From Deltaproteobacteria bacterium RIFCSPLOWO2_12_FULL_60_19 (lineage in GTDB: Bacteria; Desulfobacterota; Binatia; UBA9968), in NCBI GenBank assembly GCA_001798595.1, contig MGSS01000037.1, forward strand, positions 33,919-97,918: 64,000 nt of DNA, read 5' to 3'. This document shows, in pieces, positions 1 through 9,830 of this stretch. Numbering within the stretch: the stretch's first letter is position 1; every line of letters starts with the position of its first letter. The translations under genes and the position numbers were made by a program. The notes under the pieces were generated by a model. That model searched no databases and had not been told where the DNA came from. It saw only the letters and a list, made by a program, of their open reading frames with translations.

Positions 1-516
1 TTCGATATCGACGCCAACGGCATCGTGCACGTGTCGGCGAAAGATCTGGGGACTCAGAAAGAGCAGTCGATCCGGATCACGGCGTCGAGCGGCTTAAACG
101 AGGAAGAGATCAAGCAGATGGTCAAAGACGCCGAGGCCCACGCTTCCGAGGACAAGAAGCGGAAAGAGCTGGCCGAGGCGCGCAACCAGCTCGACTCGCT
201 GATCTATTCCACGGAGAAGTCGCTTAAAGAATACGGCGGCGAGCTGGAAGCCGGCGTCAAGGAAAACCTCGAGGGCGCGCTGGAAAAGGCCAAGAAGGCG
301 CTCGAAGGCGACGATGCGCAGGCGATGCGCTCGGCGGTCGAGGAGTTAAACAGCTCTTCGCACAAACTCGCCGAGGCGATCTACGCCAAAGCTTCGAAGC
401 AGCAGGCCTCGGCGCAACCGTCCGGCGATGGCAAGCCGGGGCAAACCGCGGACGGCGACGGCAAGAAGAAAAAAGAGGATGTGGTCGATGCGGACTTCGA
501 GGAGGTTAAGGACTGA
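1..516 (+). CDS. dnaK: Chaperone DnaK, C-terminal part (5' end outside window)
   Basis: Reads in frame from base 1 ([32 protein letters not shown]...), classic Hsp70 substrate-binding domain and acidic tail [11 protein letters not shown]; followed by dnaJ. Confidence 0.97.
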   Translation, partial: FDIDANGIVHVSAKDLGTQKEQSIRITASSGLNEEEIKQMVKDAEAHASEDKKRKELAEARNQLDSLIYSTEKSLKEYGGELEAGVKENLEGALEKAKKALEGDDAQAMRSAVEELNSSSHKLAEAIYAKASKQQASAQPSGDGKPGQTADGDGKKKKEDVVDADFEEVKD

Positions 517-557
517 GAGAGCTGAAAAATTGCGCCTTGCTTAATGTCCGTCAAGGG

Positions 558-605
558 AAGGCCCCTGGTCCCCCATGCGTTGCGTTGAGGACGGGGGCTT
601 TTTCG
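558..605 (+). terminator. Probable Rho-independent terminator after dnaK
   Basis: GGCCCCTGGTCC...GGACGGGGGCTTTTT stem with bulge followed by T run. Confidence 0.65.
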
Positions 606-638
606 TTATATAAACTGACATCGGGTTGAGGTTCACGC

Positions 639-1751
639 TTGAACGGAAAGAAAGACTACTACGAGCTGCTGGGCGTGAGTCGCAGCGCCAACGAGGAGGA
701 GATCAAGAAGGCTTACCGCAAGCTGGCGCTCAAGCACCACCCGGACCGCAACCCCGGAGACAGACAGGCCGAGGAAAAATTCAAGGAGATATCGGAGGCG
801 TACCAGGTCCTGGCGGACGCGGAGAAACGCGCCCAATACGATCAGTACGGCCACGCGGCGTTCGGCGATGGCGGGCCGTTCCGCGGCGGCTTCGATTTTA
901 CCGGCGGCTTTGAAGACATCTTTGGCGATATTTTCGGCGAGTTCTTCGGCGCCGGAACCGGCCGCCGGCGCGGACGGGCGCGCGGCGACGATCTCCGCTA
1001 CAACCTGACGATCGGTTTCGAAGAGGCCGCCTTCGGCGCGGACAAAAAGATCAAAATCCCCCGCCAGGCGCCGTGTGAAGCCTGCCACGGGAGCGGCTGC
1101 AAGCCGGGCGCCGCGCCGCGAACTTGCTCCACGTGCCACGGCCGGGGACAGGTAAGCTTTCAGCAGGGCTTTTTCACCGTCTCGCGCACCTGCACCCAGT
1201 GTCACGGCCAGGGAACCACGATCGCCGACCCGTGCGGGTTGTGCGGCGGCGCGGGCCGCCTGCGCAAGCTACATACCCTGAGTGTCAAGATACCGGCGGG
1301 AGTCGATGCCGGCTCGCGGCTGAAACTTCGAGGCGAAGGCGAGAGCGGTCCCGCGGGAGGGCCGGCCGGCGATCTTTACGTCGTCATCGAGGTGGAACCC
1401 CACCCGCTGTTTGTGCGGGACGGCCTCGACATCATCTGCGAGGTGCCGATCAGCTTCGTGCAGGCCGCGCTCAGCGCCGAGATCGACGTCCCGACGCTCG
1501 AAGGAAAAGTCAAAATGAAAATTCCGACCGCCACGCAATCGGGAAAGGTTTTCCGCTTGAAGGGCAAAGGGGTCCGCGACGTCCAGGGCTACCACCAGGG
1601 AGACCAACTGGTGCGAATCTCGGTGGAGACGCCGACGCACTTGACCGCGCGGCAGAAGGAGTTGCTCAAGGAATTCGCCGCCCTTGGAGGAGAGGAAGTT
1701 CACCCCCTCTCGAAAGGTTTTTTTGACAAGGTCAAGCAGCTATTCGGCTAA
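639..1751 (+). CDS. dnaJ: Chaperone DnaJ
   Basis: J domain with HPD, G/F region, four CxxCxGxG-type zinc motifs; TTG start. Confidence 0.97.
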   Translation: MNGKKDYYELLGVSRSANEEEIKKAYRKLALKHHPDRNPGDRQAEEKFKEISEAYQVLADAEKRAQYDQYGHAAFGDGGPFRGGFDFTGGFEDIFGDIFGEFFGAGTGRRRGRARGDDLRYNLTIGFEEAAFGADKKIKIPRQAPCEACHGSGCKPGAAPRTCSTCHGRGQVSFQQGFFTVSRTCTQCHGQGTTIADPCGLCGGAGRLRKLHTLSVKIPAGVDAGSRLKLRGEGESGPAGGPAGDLYVVIEVEPHPLFVRDGLDIICEVPISFVQAALSAEIDVPTLEGKVKMKIPTATQSGKVFRLKGKGVRDVQGYHQGDQLVRISVETPTHLTARQKELLKEFAALGGEEVHPLSKGFFDKVKQLFG

Positions 1752-1885
1752 GCGCGCGCCGTTTCGTGAACCTCCCCCGTTTCTCGGCGCCCCGATGAGG
1801 TTCCGCTTCGTGTTCCGACCCCGAAGATTTTTATTGACGAGCGCCACCAGTGTGATTAACTACGCTAGACGAGGGGCCAATAGCC

Positions 1886-4375
1886 ATGACTGAAGCCCAG
1901 TGGAACCTGGAAGGGCAAGAGACCAAGGAAGCGCAAGTGGAGATCCCCGATCTCCTGCCGCTGCTGCCGATCCGCGACATCGTCATCTATCCCTACATGA
2001 TGCTGCCGCTGTTCGTCGGCCGGGACATGTCGATTCGCGCGGTGGAGGAGTCCCTCTCGCGCCAGCGGCTGATCTTTCTCGTGGCGCAGAAGAACTCGGC
2101 GGAGGACAACCCCGTGCCTAACGATATCTATCGCGTCGGCACCGTCGCCTCCATCATGCGCGTGCTCAAGCTGGCCGACGGCCGCGTCAAGATTCTCGTC
2201 CAGGGGCTGTCGAAGGGCGAACTGGAGAGCTATGTCCGCGAACAGCCGTTCTTCGAGGTCAAAATTCGCAAGGTCACCGAGATCGCGTCGTCGGAGGTGT
2301 CGATCGAGGTCGAAGCCTTGATGCGCAACGTCAAGGAGAAGATCGAGCAAATCCTCAACCTCAAGAACCTGCCGCCCGAGATCGTGATGGTCACCGACAA
2401 CATCAGCGATCCCGGCGTGCTCGCCGACCTGGTCGCCTCCAATCTCCGCCTGAAGATCGAAGAGAGCCAGGCGATCCTGGAGATCTTCGATCCGGTGGCG
2501 CGCCTAAAAAAAGTGAACGAGCTGCTTAGCCGCGAGCTTGAGCTCTCAACCGTGCAGGCGCGCATCCAGAACCAGGCCAAGGAGGAGATGAGCAAGACGC
2601 AGCGGGATTATTTCCTCCGCGAGCAGCTCAAGCAGATCCAGCAGGAGCTCGGCGAAGGGGATGAGCGGGCGGAAGAGGTCAAGGAGATCAAGAAACAGAT
2701 CGAGAAAGCCAAAATGCCGGGGGAGGTCAAGCGGGAGGCCGACAAGCAGCTCAAGCGCCTGGAGCAGATGCACCCGGAATCTTCGGAGGCCTCCCTGGTG
2801 CGGACCTATCTCGACTGGCTGGTCGATCTCCCCTGGAGCAAGCGGACTAAAGACAACCTCAATATCAAGAAAGCGAAGTTGGTCCTCGACGAGGACCATT
2901 ACAATCTGGAGAAGATCAAGGAGCGGATCCTCGAGTATCTCGCGGTCAACAAGCTAAAACGCAAGATCAAGGGGCCGATCCTCTGCTTCGTCGGACCGCC
3001 GGGAGTCGGCAAGACCTCGCTCGGAAAGTCGATCGCGCGCGCGCTCAGAAGGGGCTTCGTGCGCATCTCCCTTGGGGGCATCCGCGACGAGGCGGAGATC
3101 CGCGGCCACCGGCGCACCTACGTCGGCGCGCTGCCCGGAAGAATCATCCAGGGCATCAAGCAGGCCGGCTCCAACAACCCGGTTTTCATGCTCGATGAGA
3201 TCGATAAAGTGGGAACCGATTTTCGCGGCGATCCTTCGGCCGCGCTGCTCGAGGTCCTCGACCCGGAGCAGAATAACGCCTTCAGCGACCACTATCTGAA
3301 TCTGCCGTTCGATCTTTCCAATGTCCTGTTTATCTGCACCGCCAATTTGCTGGACCCGGTGCCGCCGGCGCTGGCCGATCGTATGGAGGTACTCCAACTT
3401 TCCGGCTACACCAACGAGGAGAAGCTGGAGATCGCCCGCAAGTTCCTCGTTCCCAGGCAACTCAGCGACAACGGGATCTCGGAGAAATATCTGGAGCTCT
3501 CCGACGATGCGGTTCTGCGGATCATCGCTCAATACACCAAAGAGGCGGGGCTTAGAAACGTCGAGCGGGAGATCGCCTCGATCTGTCGCAAGGTGGCGCG
3601 CCGGATCGCGGAGGGCAAAAAAGAGCTCACGCGCGTGACCCGCGCCAATCTCCATCTGTTCCTGGGCCCGCCGAAGTTCCTTCCCGAAACCGAGCAGGAG
3701 CAGCACGAGATCGGCGTCGCCACCGGTTTGGCGTGGACCAGCGCGGGCGGCGAGGTGCTCTATGTCGAAGCGTCGCTCTCCAAGGGTCGAGGAAATCTCA
3801 CCCTGACAGGTCAACTGGGCGACGTGATGAAGGAATCCGCCCAGGCGGCGGTCAGCTATGCCCGCTCCCAGGCGAAACAACTCGGCATTGAGGAAGACTT
3901 CTATCAGAAGCTCGATATCCACATCCACGTGCCCGCCGGCGCCATTCCCAAAGACGGCCCTTCGGCCGGCATCACGATGGCGACGGCGTTGATCTCGGCG
4001 CTGACGAAACGGCCGGTGAGTCGAGACGTCGCCATGACTGGCGAGATCACGCTGCGCGGCCACGTCTTGCCCGTAGGCGGTCTTAAAGAAAAAACGCTGG
4101 CGGCGTTCCGCGCCGGCGTCAAGACCATCGTCATCCCCGAGCGCTGCGAGAAAGACCTGGAGGAAATTCCCAAGCACCTCCGCCGCAAACTCAAGCTGAT
4201 CGTGGCCAAAAACATGGGAGATGTCCTCAACGCGGCCCTGCTTCCCAAGGAGGCTCGACGGCCGTCCGCCGCTCTGAGCGCCGCGAAAAAACCACTTCAC
4301 GGGAGAGGGCCCAAGCGGAAAGAGAAGCCGCTTGAGAAGGTTGGCCGGGTAGGCGTCGTGCCGCTCCGGGCGTAG
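1886..4375 (+). CDS. lon: ATP-dependent protease La (Lon)
   Basis: LON N-domain (LLPIRDIVIYPYMMLPLFVGR), Walker A GPPGVGKTSLGKSIA, Ser-Lys protease motif PKDGPSAGITM. Confidence 0.98.
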   Translation: MTEAQWNLEGQETKEAQVEIPDLLPLLPIRDIVIYPYMMLPLFVGRDMSIRAVEESLSRQRLIFLVAQKNSAEDNPVPNDIYRVGTVASIMRVLKLADGRVKILVQGLSKGELESYVREQPFFEVKIRKVTEIASSEVSIEVEALMRNVKEKIEQILNLKNLPPEIVMVTDNISDPGVLADLVASNLRLKIEESQAILEIFDPVARLKKVNELLSRELELSTVQARIQNQAKEEMSKTQRDYFLREQLKQIQQELGEGDERAEEVKEIKKQIEKAKMPGEVKREADKQLKRLEQMHPESSEASLVRTYLDWLVDLPWSKRTKDNLNIKKAKLVLDEDHYNLEKIKERILEYLAVNKLKRKIKGPILCFVGPPGVGKTSLGKSIARALRRGFVRISLGGIRDEAEIRGHRRTYVGALPGRIIQGIKQAGSNNPVFMLDEIDKVGTDFRGDPSAALLEVLDPEQNNAFSDHYLNLPFDLSNVLFICTANLLDPVPPALADRMEVLQLSGYTNEEKLEIARKFLVPRQLSDNGISEKYLELSDDAVLRIIAQYTKEAGLRNVEREIASICRKVARRIAEGKKELTRVTRANLHLFLGPPKFLPETEQEQHEIGVATGLAWTSAGGEVLYVEASLSKGRGNLTLTGQLGDVMKESAQAAVSYARSQAKQLGIEEDFYQKLDIHIHVPAGAIPKDGPSAGITMATALISALTKRPVSRDVAMTGEITLRGHVLPVGGLKEKTLAAFRAGVKTIVIPERCEKDLEEIPKHLRRKLKLIVAKNMGDVLNAALLPKEARRPSAALSAAKKPLHGRGPKRKEKPLEKVGRVGVVPLRA

Positions 4376-5368
4376 ATGAAATTAAGCAAAGTAGGGGAAT
4401 TCGGCCTGATCGAAAGAATCAGCCGGGCCGCCCCCAAAGGCCGCGGCGTGCGCGTCGGGATCGGCGACGATGCGGCATGGCTGGACTCCAAGAACGAAAA
4501 TCTCCTCCTCACCACCGATCTCCTCATCGAAGGAGTTCACTTCGACCTCAGTTGGACTTCGTTCTACGCGCTCGGCTACAAGACACTCGCCGTGAACTTG
4601 AGCGACATCGCCGCGATGGGGGGCCGCCCCGCGTATCTCACCCTCTCTCTGGCCGTCCCGGTTGACTTTAGAGTCGAGGATGTAGAAGAATTTTACCGTG
4701 GGATTTTAAAGCTCGCCTCCCGAAACGGGGTGTCGCTCGTGGGAGGAGATACGAGCCGGGCCGACCGTCTGTATATCAGCGCCGCCCTGATCGGCCGCTG
4801 TCCGTGGGCGCCGGTCACGCGCGGCGGCGCCAAGCCGGGCGATGATATCTACGTCACCGGAACTTTAGGGGACTCCGCGCTGGGACTTGATTGCCTCAGA
4901 AAGAAAGACCGAAAACGAAGTAAGAAGGCTGCCGAATATCTCATCTCGCGCCACCGGTTCCCGACCGCCCGGCTGGAGGCGGGAGCACTCCTGGCGCGGG
5001 AAAGACTGGCGCGGGCGATGATCGACGTGAGCGACGGCTTGGTGCAGGATCTGTCCCATATCTGTAAAGCCAGCCGCGTTGGTGCGGTGATTTGGGAGGA
5101 AAGCGTGCCGCTTTCTCCAGCTTATAGAAGTCTCGCCGCGCGGCGCGGCACGCGCTACGCTTTAACCGGCGGCGAGGACTACGAGCTGCTGTTCTGCGCT
5201 CGACCAAGAGACCGAGGCCGCCTGGAAAAAATCAAAGGCCGGTTGGGAGTCCCGATCGCGCGCATCGGCCGATGCCTGCGTGACAGTCAAGGCGTAAAAG
5301 TCATCGACCGTTTTGGCAAGCCGCTCTCTTATCCGGTGACGGGCCACGACCATTTTAGGGTAAGCTAA
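4376..5368 (+). CDS. thiL: Thiamine-monophosphate kinase
   Basis: GEFGLIERI...GIGDDAAW, MGGRPAYLTLSLA, GGDTSRA, DVSDGLVQDL motifs; starts immediately after the lon stop. Confidence 0.93.
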   Translation: MKLSKVGEFGLIERISRAAPKGRGVRVGIGDDAAWLDSKNENLLLTTDLLIEGVHFDLSWTSFYALGYKTLAVNLSDIAAMGGRPAYLTLSLAVPVDFRVEDVEEFYRGILKLASRNGVSLVGGDTSRADRLYISAALIGRCPWAPVTRGGAKPGDDIYVTGTLGDSALGLDCLRKKDRKRSKKAAEYLISRHRFPTARLEAGALLARERLARAMIDVSDGLVQDLSHICKASRVGAVIWEESVPLSPAYRSLAARRGTRYALTGGEDYELLFCARPRDRGRLEKIKGRLGVPIARIGRCLRDSQGVKVIDRFGKPLSYPVTGHDHFRVS

Positions 5369-5397
5369 CCGCTTGGTTTATTGAGGCTGAAGCATGA

Positions 5398-5512
5398 CAC
5401 CGTGCCGATCGAGGGGGCGAGTCACGACGGGCGAGGGCACCGAACGCGAAGGTTGCCTAAAGGTAGTGCCCTATTGCCCTCGACCGGAGGGGCTCGTCCC
5501 CGAGAACGCGAA
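5398..5512. repeat. Dispersed hairpin repeat, family 1, copy 1
   Basis: ~110 bp nearly identical to 34131-34244 and to the reverse complement of 43643-43741; inner stem CGAGGGCA (5432-5439)/TGCCCTCG (5475-5482). Confidence 0.85.
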
Positions 5513-5580
5513 TACTCCGACCTAGTCTGTAATCTACCTTACGCAAGCAACCCTCCGTCGAAACGACAGGAAACCCGGAC

Positions 5581-6330
5581 ATGGACGCTGACTTGCTGGC
5601 ACAACTGCTAGAGAGGGTTCGGCAGGGCAGGGTCTCGGTGAAGCGGGCGCTCGATCGCCTGCGCCATCTTCCCTTCGAAGATCTGGGCTTCGCCAAGGTG
5701 GATCACCACCGCTCGCTCCGTCAGGGATTTCCTGAAGTCATCATGGGCCAGGGAAAAAGCGCGGCGGACATCGCCGCCATCGCCCGCACAATGCGCCGGC
5801 GGCGCGCCAACGTGTTGATTACCCGCCTTTCCTCCGAAAAGATGGCTCAGATGAAAAAATCCCTGAGAGGCTTTCGCTACCATCCGCGAGCCGGGGCCGC
5901 CACCTGGAGCCGAGGGAACATCCGAATACGCGGTCGCGGAACGATCCTGGTCGTTTGCGCCGGCACCTCGGACATTCACGTCGCCGAGGAGGCCGCGCTC
6001 ACGGCGGAGATGACGGGCAATCGGGTAGAGCGGCTCTACGACGTCGGTGTGGCGGGGTTGCACCGGTTATTGGATAACCGCGCCAAACTATTTTCCGCCG
6101 CAGTGTTGATCGTCGTGGCGGGCATGGAAGGGGCGCTGCCGAGTGTGGTGGCCGGCCTGGTCGACAAACCGGTTATCGCGGTGCCGACCAGCGTGGGCTA
6201 CGGCGCAAGTTTCCACGGCCTAGCCGCGCTTTTAGGCATGCTCAATTCCTGCGCCGCGGGAGTGATCGTGGTCAATATCGACAACGGCTTCGGGGCGGGC
6301 TTTGCAGCGAGCCTCATCAATCGGGTATAA
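5581..6330 (+). CDS. larB: Nickel pincer cofactor biosynthesis protein LarB
   Basis: AIR-carboxylase-like C-terminal fold with [55 protein letters not shown]. Confidence 0.9.
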   Translation: MDADLLAQLLERVRQGRVSVKRALDRLRHLPFEDLGFAKVDHHRSLRQGFPEVIMGQGKSAADIAAIARTMRRRRANVLITRLSSEKMAQMKKSLRGFRYHPRAGAATWSRGNIRIRGRGTILVVCAGTSDIHVAEEAALTAEMTGNRVERLYDVGVAGLHRLLDNRAKLFSAAVLIVVAGMEGALPSVVAGLVDKPVIAVPTSVGYGASFHGLAALLGMLNSCAAGVIVVNIDNGFGAGFAASLINRV

Positions 6331-6340
6331 GTAGCATACC

Positions 6341-6652
6341 ATGCAGTGCTCCCACTGTGGCCGAGAGGTGAGCGAGACACGGCATACTCAGAAGGGATAC
6401 CGCTTGGATTACTATGTCCTCCACACCGGACACGCCGAGAGGGTCTTTATCAAGAACCCCAAGGACGACCTGGTTACGCTCCACTACCTCAAGCTCAGCC
6501 AACCCGTGGATATTCTAAGCTGCGCTCAATGCTACGAGAGACCCGAGATCAGAAAACGCCTGGATGACGACTTTGACGGGCTCCGGTCTATCTTGGATGC
6601 GGAGCCGGTGAAAAATCGGGGGGAGAATCAGCTCGAGAACTGCCATGGCTAA
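6341..6652 (+). CDS. Small zinc-ribbon-like hypothetical protein
   Basis: N-terminal CSHCG and later CAQCYERPEIRKRL; compact ORF between larB and archease. Confidence 0.6.
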   Translation: MQCSHCGREVSETRHTQKGYRLDYYVLHTGHAERVFIKNPKDDLVTLHYLKLSQPVDILSCAQCYERPEIRKRLDDDFDGLRSILDAEPVKNRGENQLENCHG

Positions 6653-7070
6653 CGATCAAAGATACCGCACCTTCAATCGCTCGTCGGACCTCGCCGTCAA
6701 GATCTTCGGCAAGACTCAAGCCGAGCTTTTCGCCAACTCCGCCTTCGCCCTCTTCGACATCATGACGGACGTGAAAACGATCGACCTCCACGATCATCTC
6801 CCCCTCGAAGTGGAAGGAGCGGACCGCGACGACCTGATGGTCAATTGGATGCGCGAGCTGCTCTACCTCTATCAGGGGAGCGGCTATCTGTTGAAGGAAT
6901 TCCAGGTCCACGAGGTGAAGGACAACTACATCCGCGGCGAGGTGCGCGGCGAGAAATTCGACCCCGACCGCCACGAGATCCAGCGTGAGATTCGCGCCGT
7001 CGTCCCGCACCACGGCCGGATGGAGAAGACCGGCGATCGATGGACGGCTCAAGTAGTGTTGGAACTCTAA
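6645..7070 (+). CDS. Archease family protein
   Basis: SSDLAVKIFGKTQAELFANSAFALFDIM ... HEIQREIRAVVPHHGRMEKTGDRWTAQVVLEL matches archease architecture. Confidence 0.85.
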   Translation: MANDQRYRTFNRSSDLAVKIFGKTQAELFANSAFALFDIMTDVKTIDLHDHLPLEVEGADRDDLMVNWMRELLYLYQGSGYLLKEFQVHEVKDNYIRGEVRGEKFDPDRHEIQREIRAVVPHHGRMEKTGDRWTAQVVLEL

Positions 7071-7077
7071 AAGCGCT

Positions 7078-8478
7078 ATGACGCAGCCAACTGCAACCGA
7101 GTACGAAGGCACGGCCTTGGTGGCCGATCCGATTCATCGCTACATCCAGTTCACCGTGCCGGTGACCAAGGGGGAGGTGACGGAGAAGCACATCATCGAC
7201 TCACCCTGGATGCAACGACTCCGCTATATCTACCAGCTCCAGGGCGCCCGTTGGGTCTACCCCTCGGCGGAACACAGCCGCTTCCAGCATTCCGTCGGCG
7301 CGATGCATCTGGCCGGCGAGTTCGCCAAGCACCTCTATCCCTCGCTCCGCCAGGTGTTGGGGAGCGAATGTCCCTCGCTCCCGTTGGTCGAAGCCTACAT
7401 GCGGATCACCGGCCTGCTCCACGACGTGGGTCACGGGCCGTTCGGCCATTTCTTCGATGACAACTTTTTGATCGACTTCAAGATCACCCACGAGGACCTG
7501 GGCCAGGCAATCATCCAAAAACATCTCGGCGAGTTAATCGAGCAACTGCGGCGCAGCCCCAGCGGCCCGTTTGCCTCGGGCGAAGAGCTTAAGCCGGAAG
7601 AGATCGCCTTTCCGATCAAGAAAGACGGCAAGGAAGACCAGCAGAAGCCCCGCTGGGTGAGGCTCCTTCAGCCGCTGACCAACGGCATCTTCACCTTCGA
7701 CAATCTCGACTACGTGTCGCGCGACTCCTACATGTGCGGCGTGGCGGTCGGCCCGATCGACCGCGAGCGGCTGATCCACTACACTTTTTTCTCGCCCAAA
7801 GGGCTCACGCTGCACAAGGCGGGAAACGCCGCGCTCACCATGTTCCTCAACACGCGGCTCTATCTTTACACCAACGTCTACTACCACCGCACGACGCGGG
7901 CCATCGACCTCCACCTGCGCGAGCTGTTTCCCGAAACGATGAAGCTCATCTTTCCCGGCAACCCGCTGGAGCACATGGAACAGTATCTGCGCCTGACCGA
8001 TTGGTCGCTGCTCGAAGAGGTCGCCCGCTGGCGGCGCGGCAACGCGCACGTCGAGCTGGCGCGCGAGTGGGGCAGGATCTGCGACCGGGACATCAAATGG
8101 AAAATGGCTTACGATCGCACGCTGTCGCTGAACGAGCTGCGCTACGGCACGGCGCTGGTCCAGGACTCCGACTGGGAGAAGCGCATCCGCGCGGCGCTGC
8201 CGGCCTCGGCCGCCGATCTGGTTTTCCGCGTCGATACGGCGACGCAGGACCCGCGCCCGGAAAACCCCTTCGCCATGGGCAAGAAGCAGATCCACATCTA
8301 CGACCCGTCGACGGGCGAGATCACCAAAGAATCCCTCTCCGAGCTGTTTGAGTTCATCCCTTCCAAGGTCGTCCAGTACCGGGTCTTCGCCCTCGACCAC
8401 GAAAACGACCAACTGCTGGCGGAAGTCGCCGAAGCGGCGCTCAAAGGCGCCGCCCCGGCGGTGACAACGAGCGTGTGA
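7078..8478 (+). CDS. HD-domain phosphohydrolase (dGTPase/SAMHD1-like)
   Basis: QRLRYIYQLQGARWVYPSAEHSRFQHSVGAMHLA ... GLLHDVGHGPFGHFFD. Confidence 0.88.
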   Translation: MTQPTATEYEGTALVADPIHRYIQFTVPVTKGEVTEKHIIDSPWMQRLRYIYQLQGARWVYPSAEHSRFQHSVGAMHLAGEFAKHLYPSLRQVLGSECPSLPLVEAYMRITGLLHDVGHGPFGHFFDDNFLIDFKITHEDLGQAIIQKHLGELIEQLRRSPSGPFASGEELKPEEIAFPIKKDGKEDQQKPRWVRLLQPLTNGIFTFDNLDYVSRDSYMCGVAVGPIDRERLIHYTFFSPKGLTLHKAGNAALTMFLNTRLYLYTNVYYHRTTRAIDLHLRELFPETMKLIFPGNPLEHMEQYLRLTDWSLLEEVARWRRGNAHVELAREWGRICDRDIKWKMAYDRTLSLNELRYGTALVQDSDWEKRIRAALPASAADLVFRVDTATQDPRPENPFAMGKKQIHIYDPSTGEITKESLSELFEFIPSKVVQYRVFALDHENDQLLAEVAEAALKGAAPAVTTSV

Positions 8479-8510
8479 CAGGTGTACGCCGTTTCGAAAG
8501 CTCAAGCCCC

Positions 8511-9695
8511 ATGGCAAAAATCCCCATCGTAGATCTCAACGCCCAGTATCAAAATATCCGCGACGAACTCCGTCGCGCGATTGACGGCGTGCTGGAATCG
8601 CAGCGGTTTATCCTGGGGGTCGAGGTCGAGCGGTTTGAAAAAGAAGCGGCGGCCTTTCTCGGTTGCCGCGACGCGATCGGCGTCGCCTCGGGCAGCGACG
8701 CGCTCCTGCTCGCGCTCATGGCGCTCGGCATCGGCCCTCGCGACGGAGTTTTGGTTCCGACTTTCACCTTCTTCGCCACGGCATCCGCCGTTGCGCATCT
8801 GGGCGCAACGCCTGTGTTCGTCGATATTGAGCCTGAGAGTTATCTCATCAGCAACGAGCGAGTTGAGGCCGTCGTGAAAGAACGCTGCCTGATCGACGGC
8901 GAAGGGCTCGTGGAGAAGAAAAACGGCGTGCGCATCAGAGCGATTCTGCCGGTTCATCTTTTCGGCGAGGTCTGTGCGATGAGCGAGCTCGTGCCGTTAG
9001 CGGCGAAATATCGCCTGCGCGTGGTGGAGGATGTCGCCCAAGCTTTCGGCGCGCGGGTGGGGCTAACTGGCGGCGCCAAAGCCGCCGGCGCGATCGGCGA
9101 CCTCGGATGCTTTTCATTTTTTCCGACGAAAAATCTGGGTGGCATCGGCGACGGGGGGCTGATTGTGACCGACCAAGCGGAGTTGGCGGAAAGGTTAAGG
9201 ATGCTGCGCGTCCACGGAGAGAGCGCCAAATACACGCATCAGCTGATCGGCCTCAACTCGCGCCTGGACGCGATCCAGGCCGCGGTCCTCAGCGTCAAGC
9301 TCCGCCATCTGGATCGCTGGTGTACGGAGAGAGTCGAGCGCGCGCGCCGCTATCACGAGCTCTTCGTCGCAACCGGACTGATCGGCAAGGAAGTCGTTCG
9401 GCTCCCCGCCGCTGTAAATGGAACATCCCACGTCTTCAACTACTACGTAATCCGAGTCCGGCGGCGGGACGAACTCAGAACTTTTCTAGCAGAGCAGGGC
9501 GTCCAGACTGAAGTTTATTATCCTCTGCCCCTTCATTTGCAGCCCTGCTTCGCTTATCTCGGCTATCGCAAAGGCGACCTCCCCAACTCCGAGCGCGCCG
9601 CCGCCGAAGTCCTCGCCCTGCCGCTCTATCCGGAGCTGACCGCCGAGCAGCAACAGACCGTGGTTCAGCAGATCGCTGAGTTCTACCGCAAGTAG
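8511..9695 (+). CDS. DegT/DnrJ/EryC1/StrS family aminotransferase
   Basis: IPIVDLNAQYQNIRDELRRAI...GVASGSDALLLALMALGIG...SFFPTKNLGGIGDGG (PLP lysine). Confidence 0.93.
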   Translation: MAKIPIVDLNAQYQNIRDELRRAIDGVLESQRFILGVEVERFEKEAAAFLGCRDAIGVASGSDALLLALMALGIGPRDGVLVPTFTFFATASAVAHLGATPVFVDIEPESYLISNERVEAVVKERCLIDGEGLVEKKNGVRIRAILPVHLFGEVCAMSELVPLAAKYRLRVVEDVAQAFGARVGLTGGAKAAGAIGDLGCFSFFPTKNLGGIGDGGLIVTDQAELAERLRMLRVHGESAKYTHQLIGLNSRLDAIQAAVLSVKLRHLDRWCTERVERARRYHELFVATGLIGKEVVRLPAAVNGTSHVFNYYVIRVRRRDELRTFLAEQGVQTEVYYPLPLHLQPCFAYLGYRKGDLPNSERAAAEVLALPLYPELTAEQQQTVVQQIAEFYRK

Positions 9696-9704
9696 CCTCG
9701 CTTT

Positions 9705-9771
9705 ACCCCGTACCACGCTTCCCGACGATAAGCGCCGCAAAGCCGACAGCGGCGACTACGTGGTACGGGGT
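9705..9771. repeat. Nested inverted repeat (terminator or structured RNA candidate)
   Basis: ACCCCGTACCACG (9705-9717) perfectly complementary to CGTGGTACGGGGT (9759-9771), with inner CGCCGC/GCGGCG stem (9733-9738/9749-9754). Confidence 0.8.
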
Positions 9772-9830
9772 TTACCGCTCTTCCTCCGTGTGGTAGAAAG
9801 TTTGAATCTATTCGTTTTCAGGGAGAGATC

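Noticed and set aside
2954-4300. 448-aa ORF antisense to lon
   Set aside because: Low-complexity Arg/Gly/Ala shadow ORF; Lon motifs are on the plus strand.
5381-5611. 76-aa ORF sharing EGAS.DGR.HRTRRLPK with ORF 43605-43814 (minus strand)
   Set aside because: Explained by the family-1 hairpin repeat; not a conserved protein.
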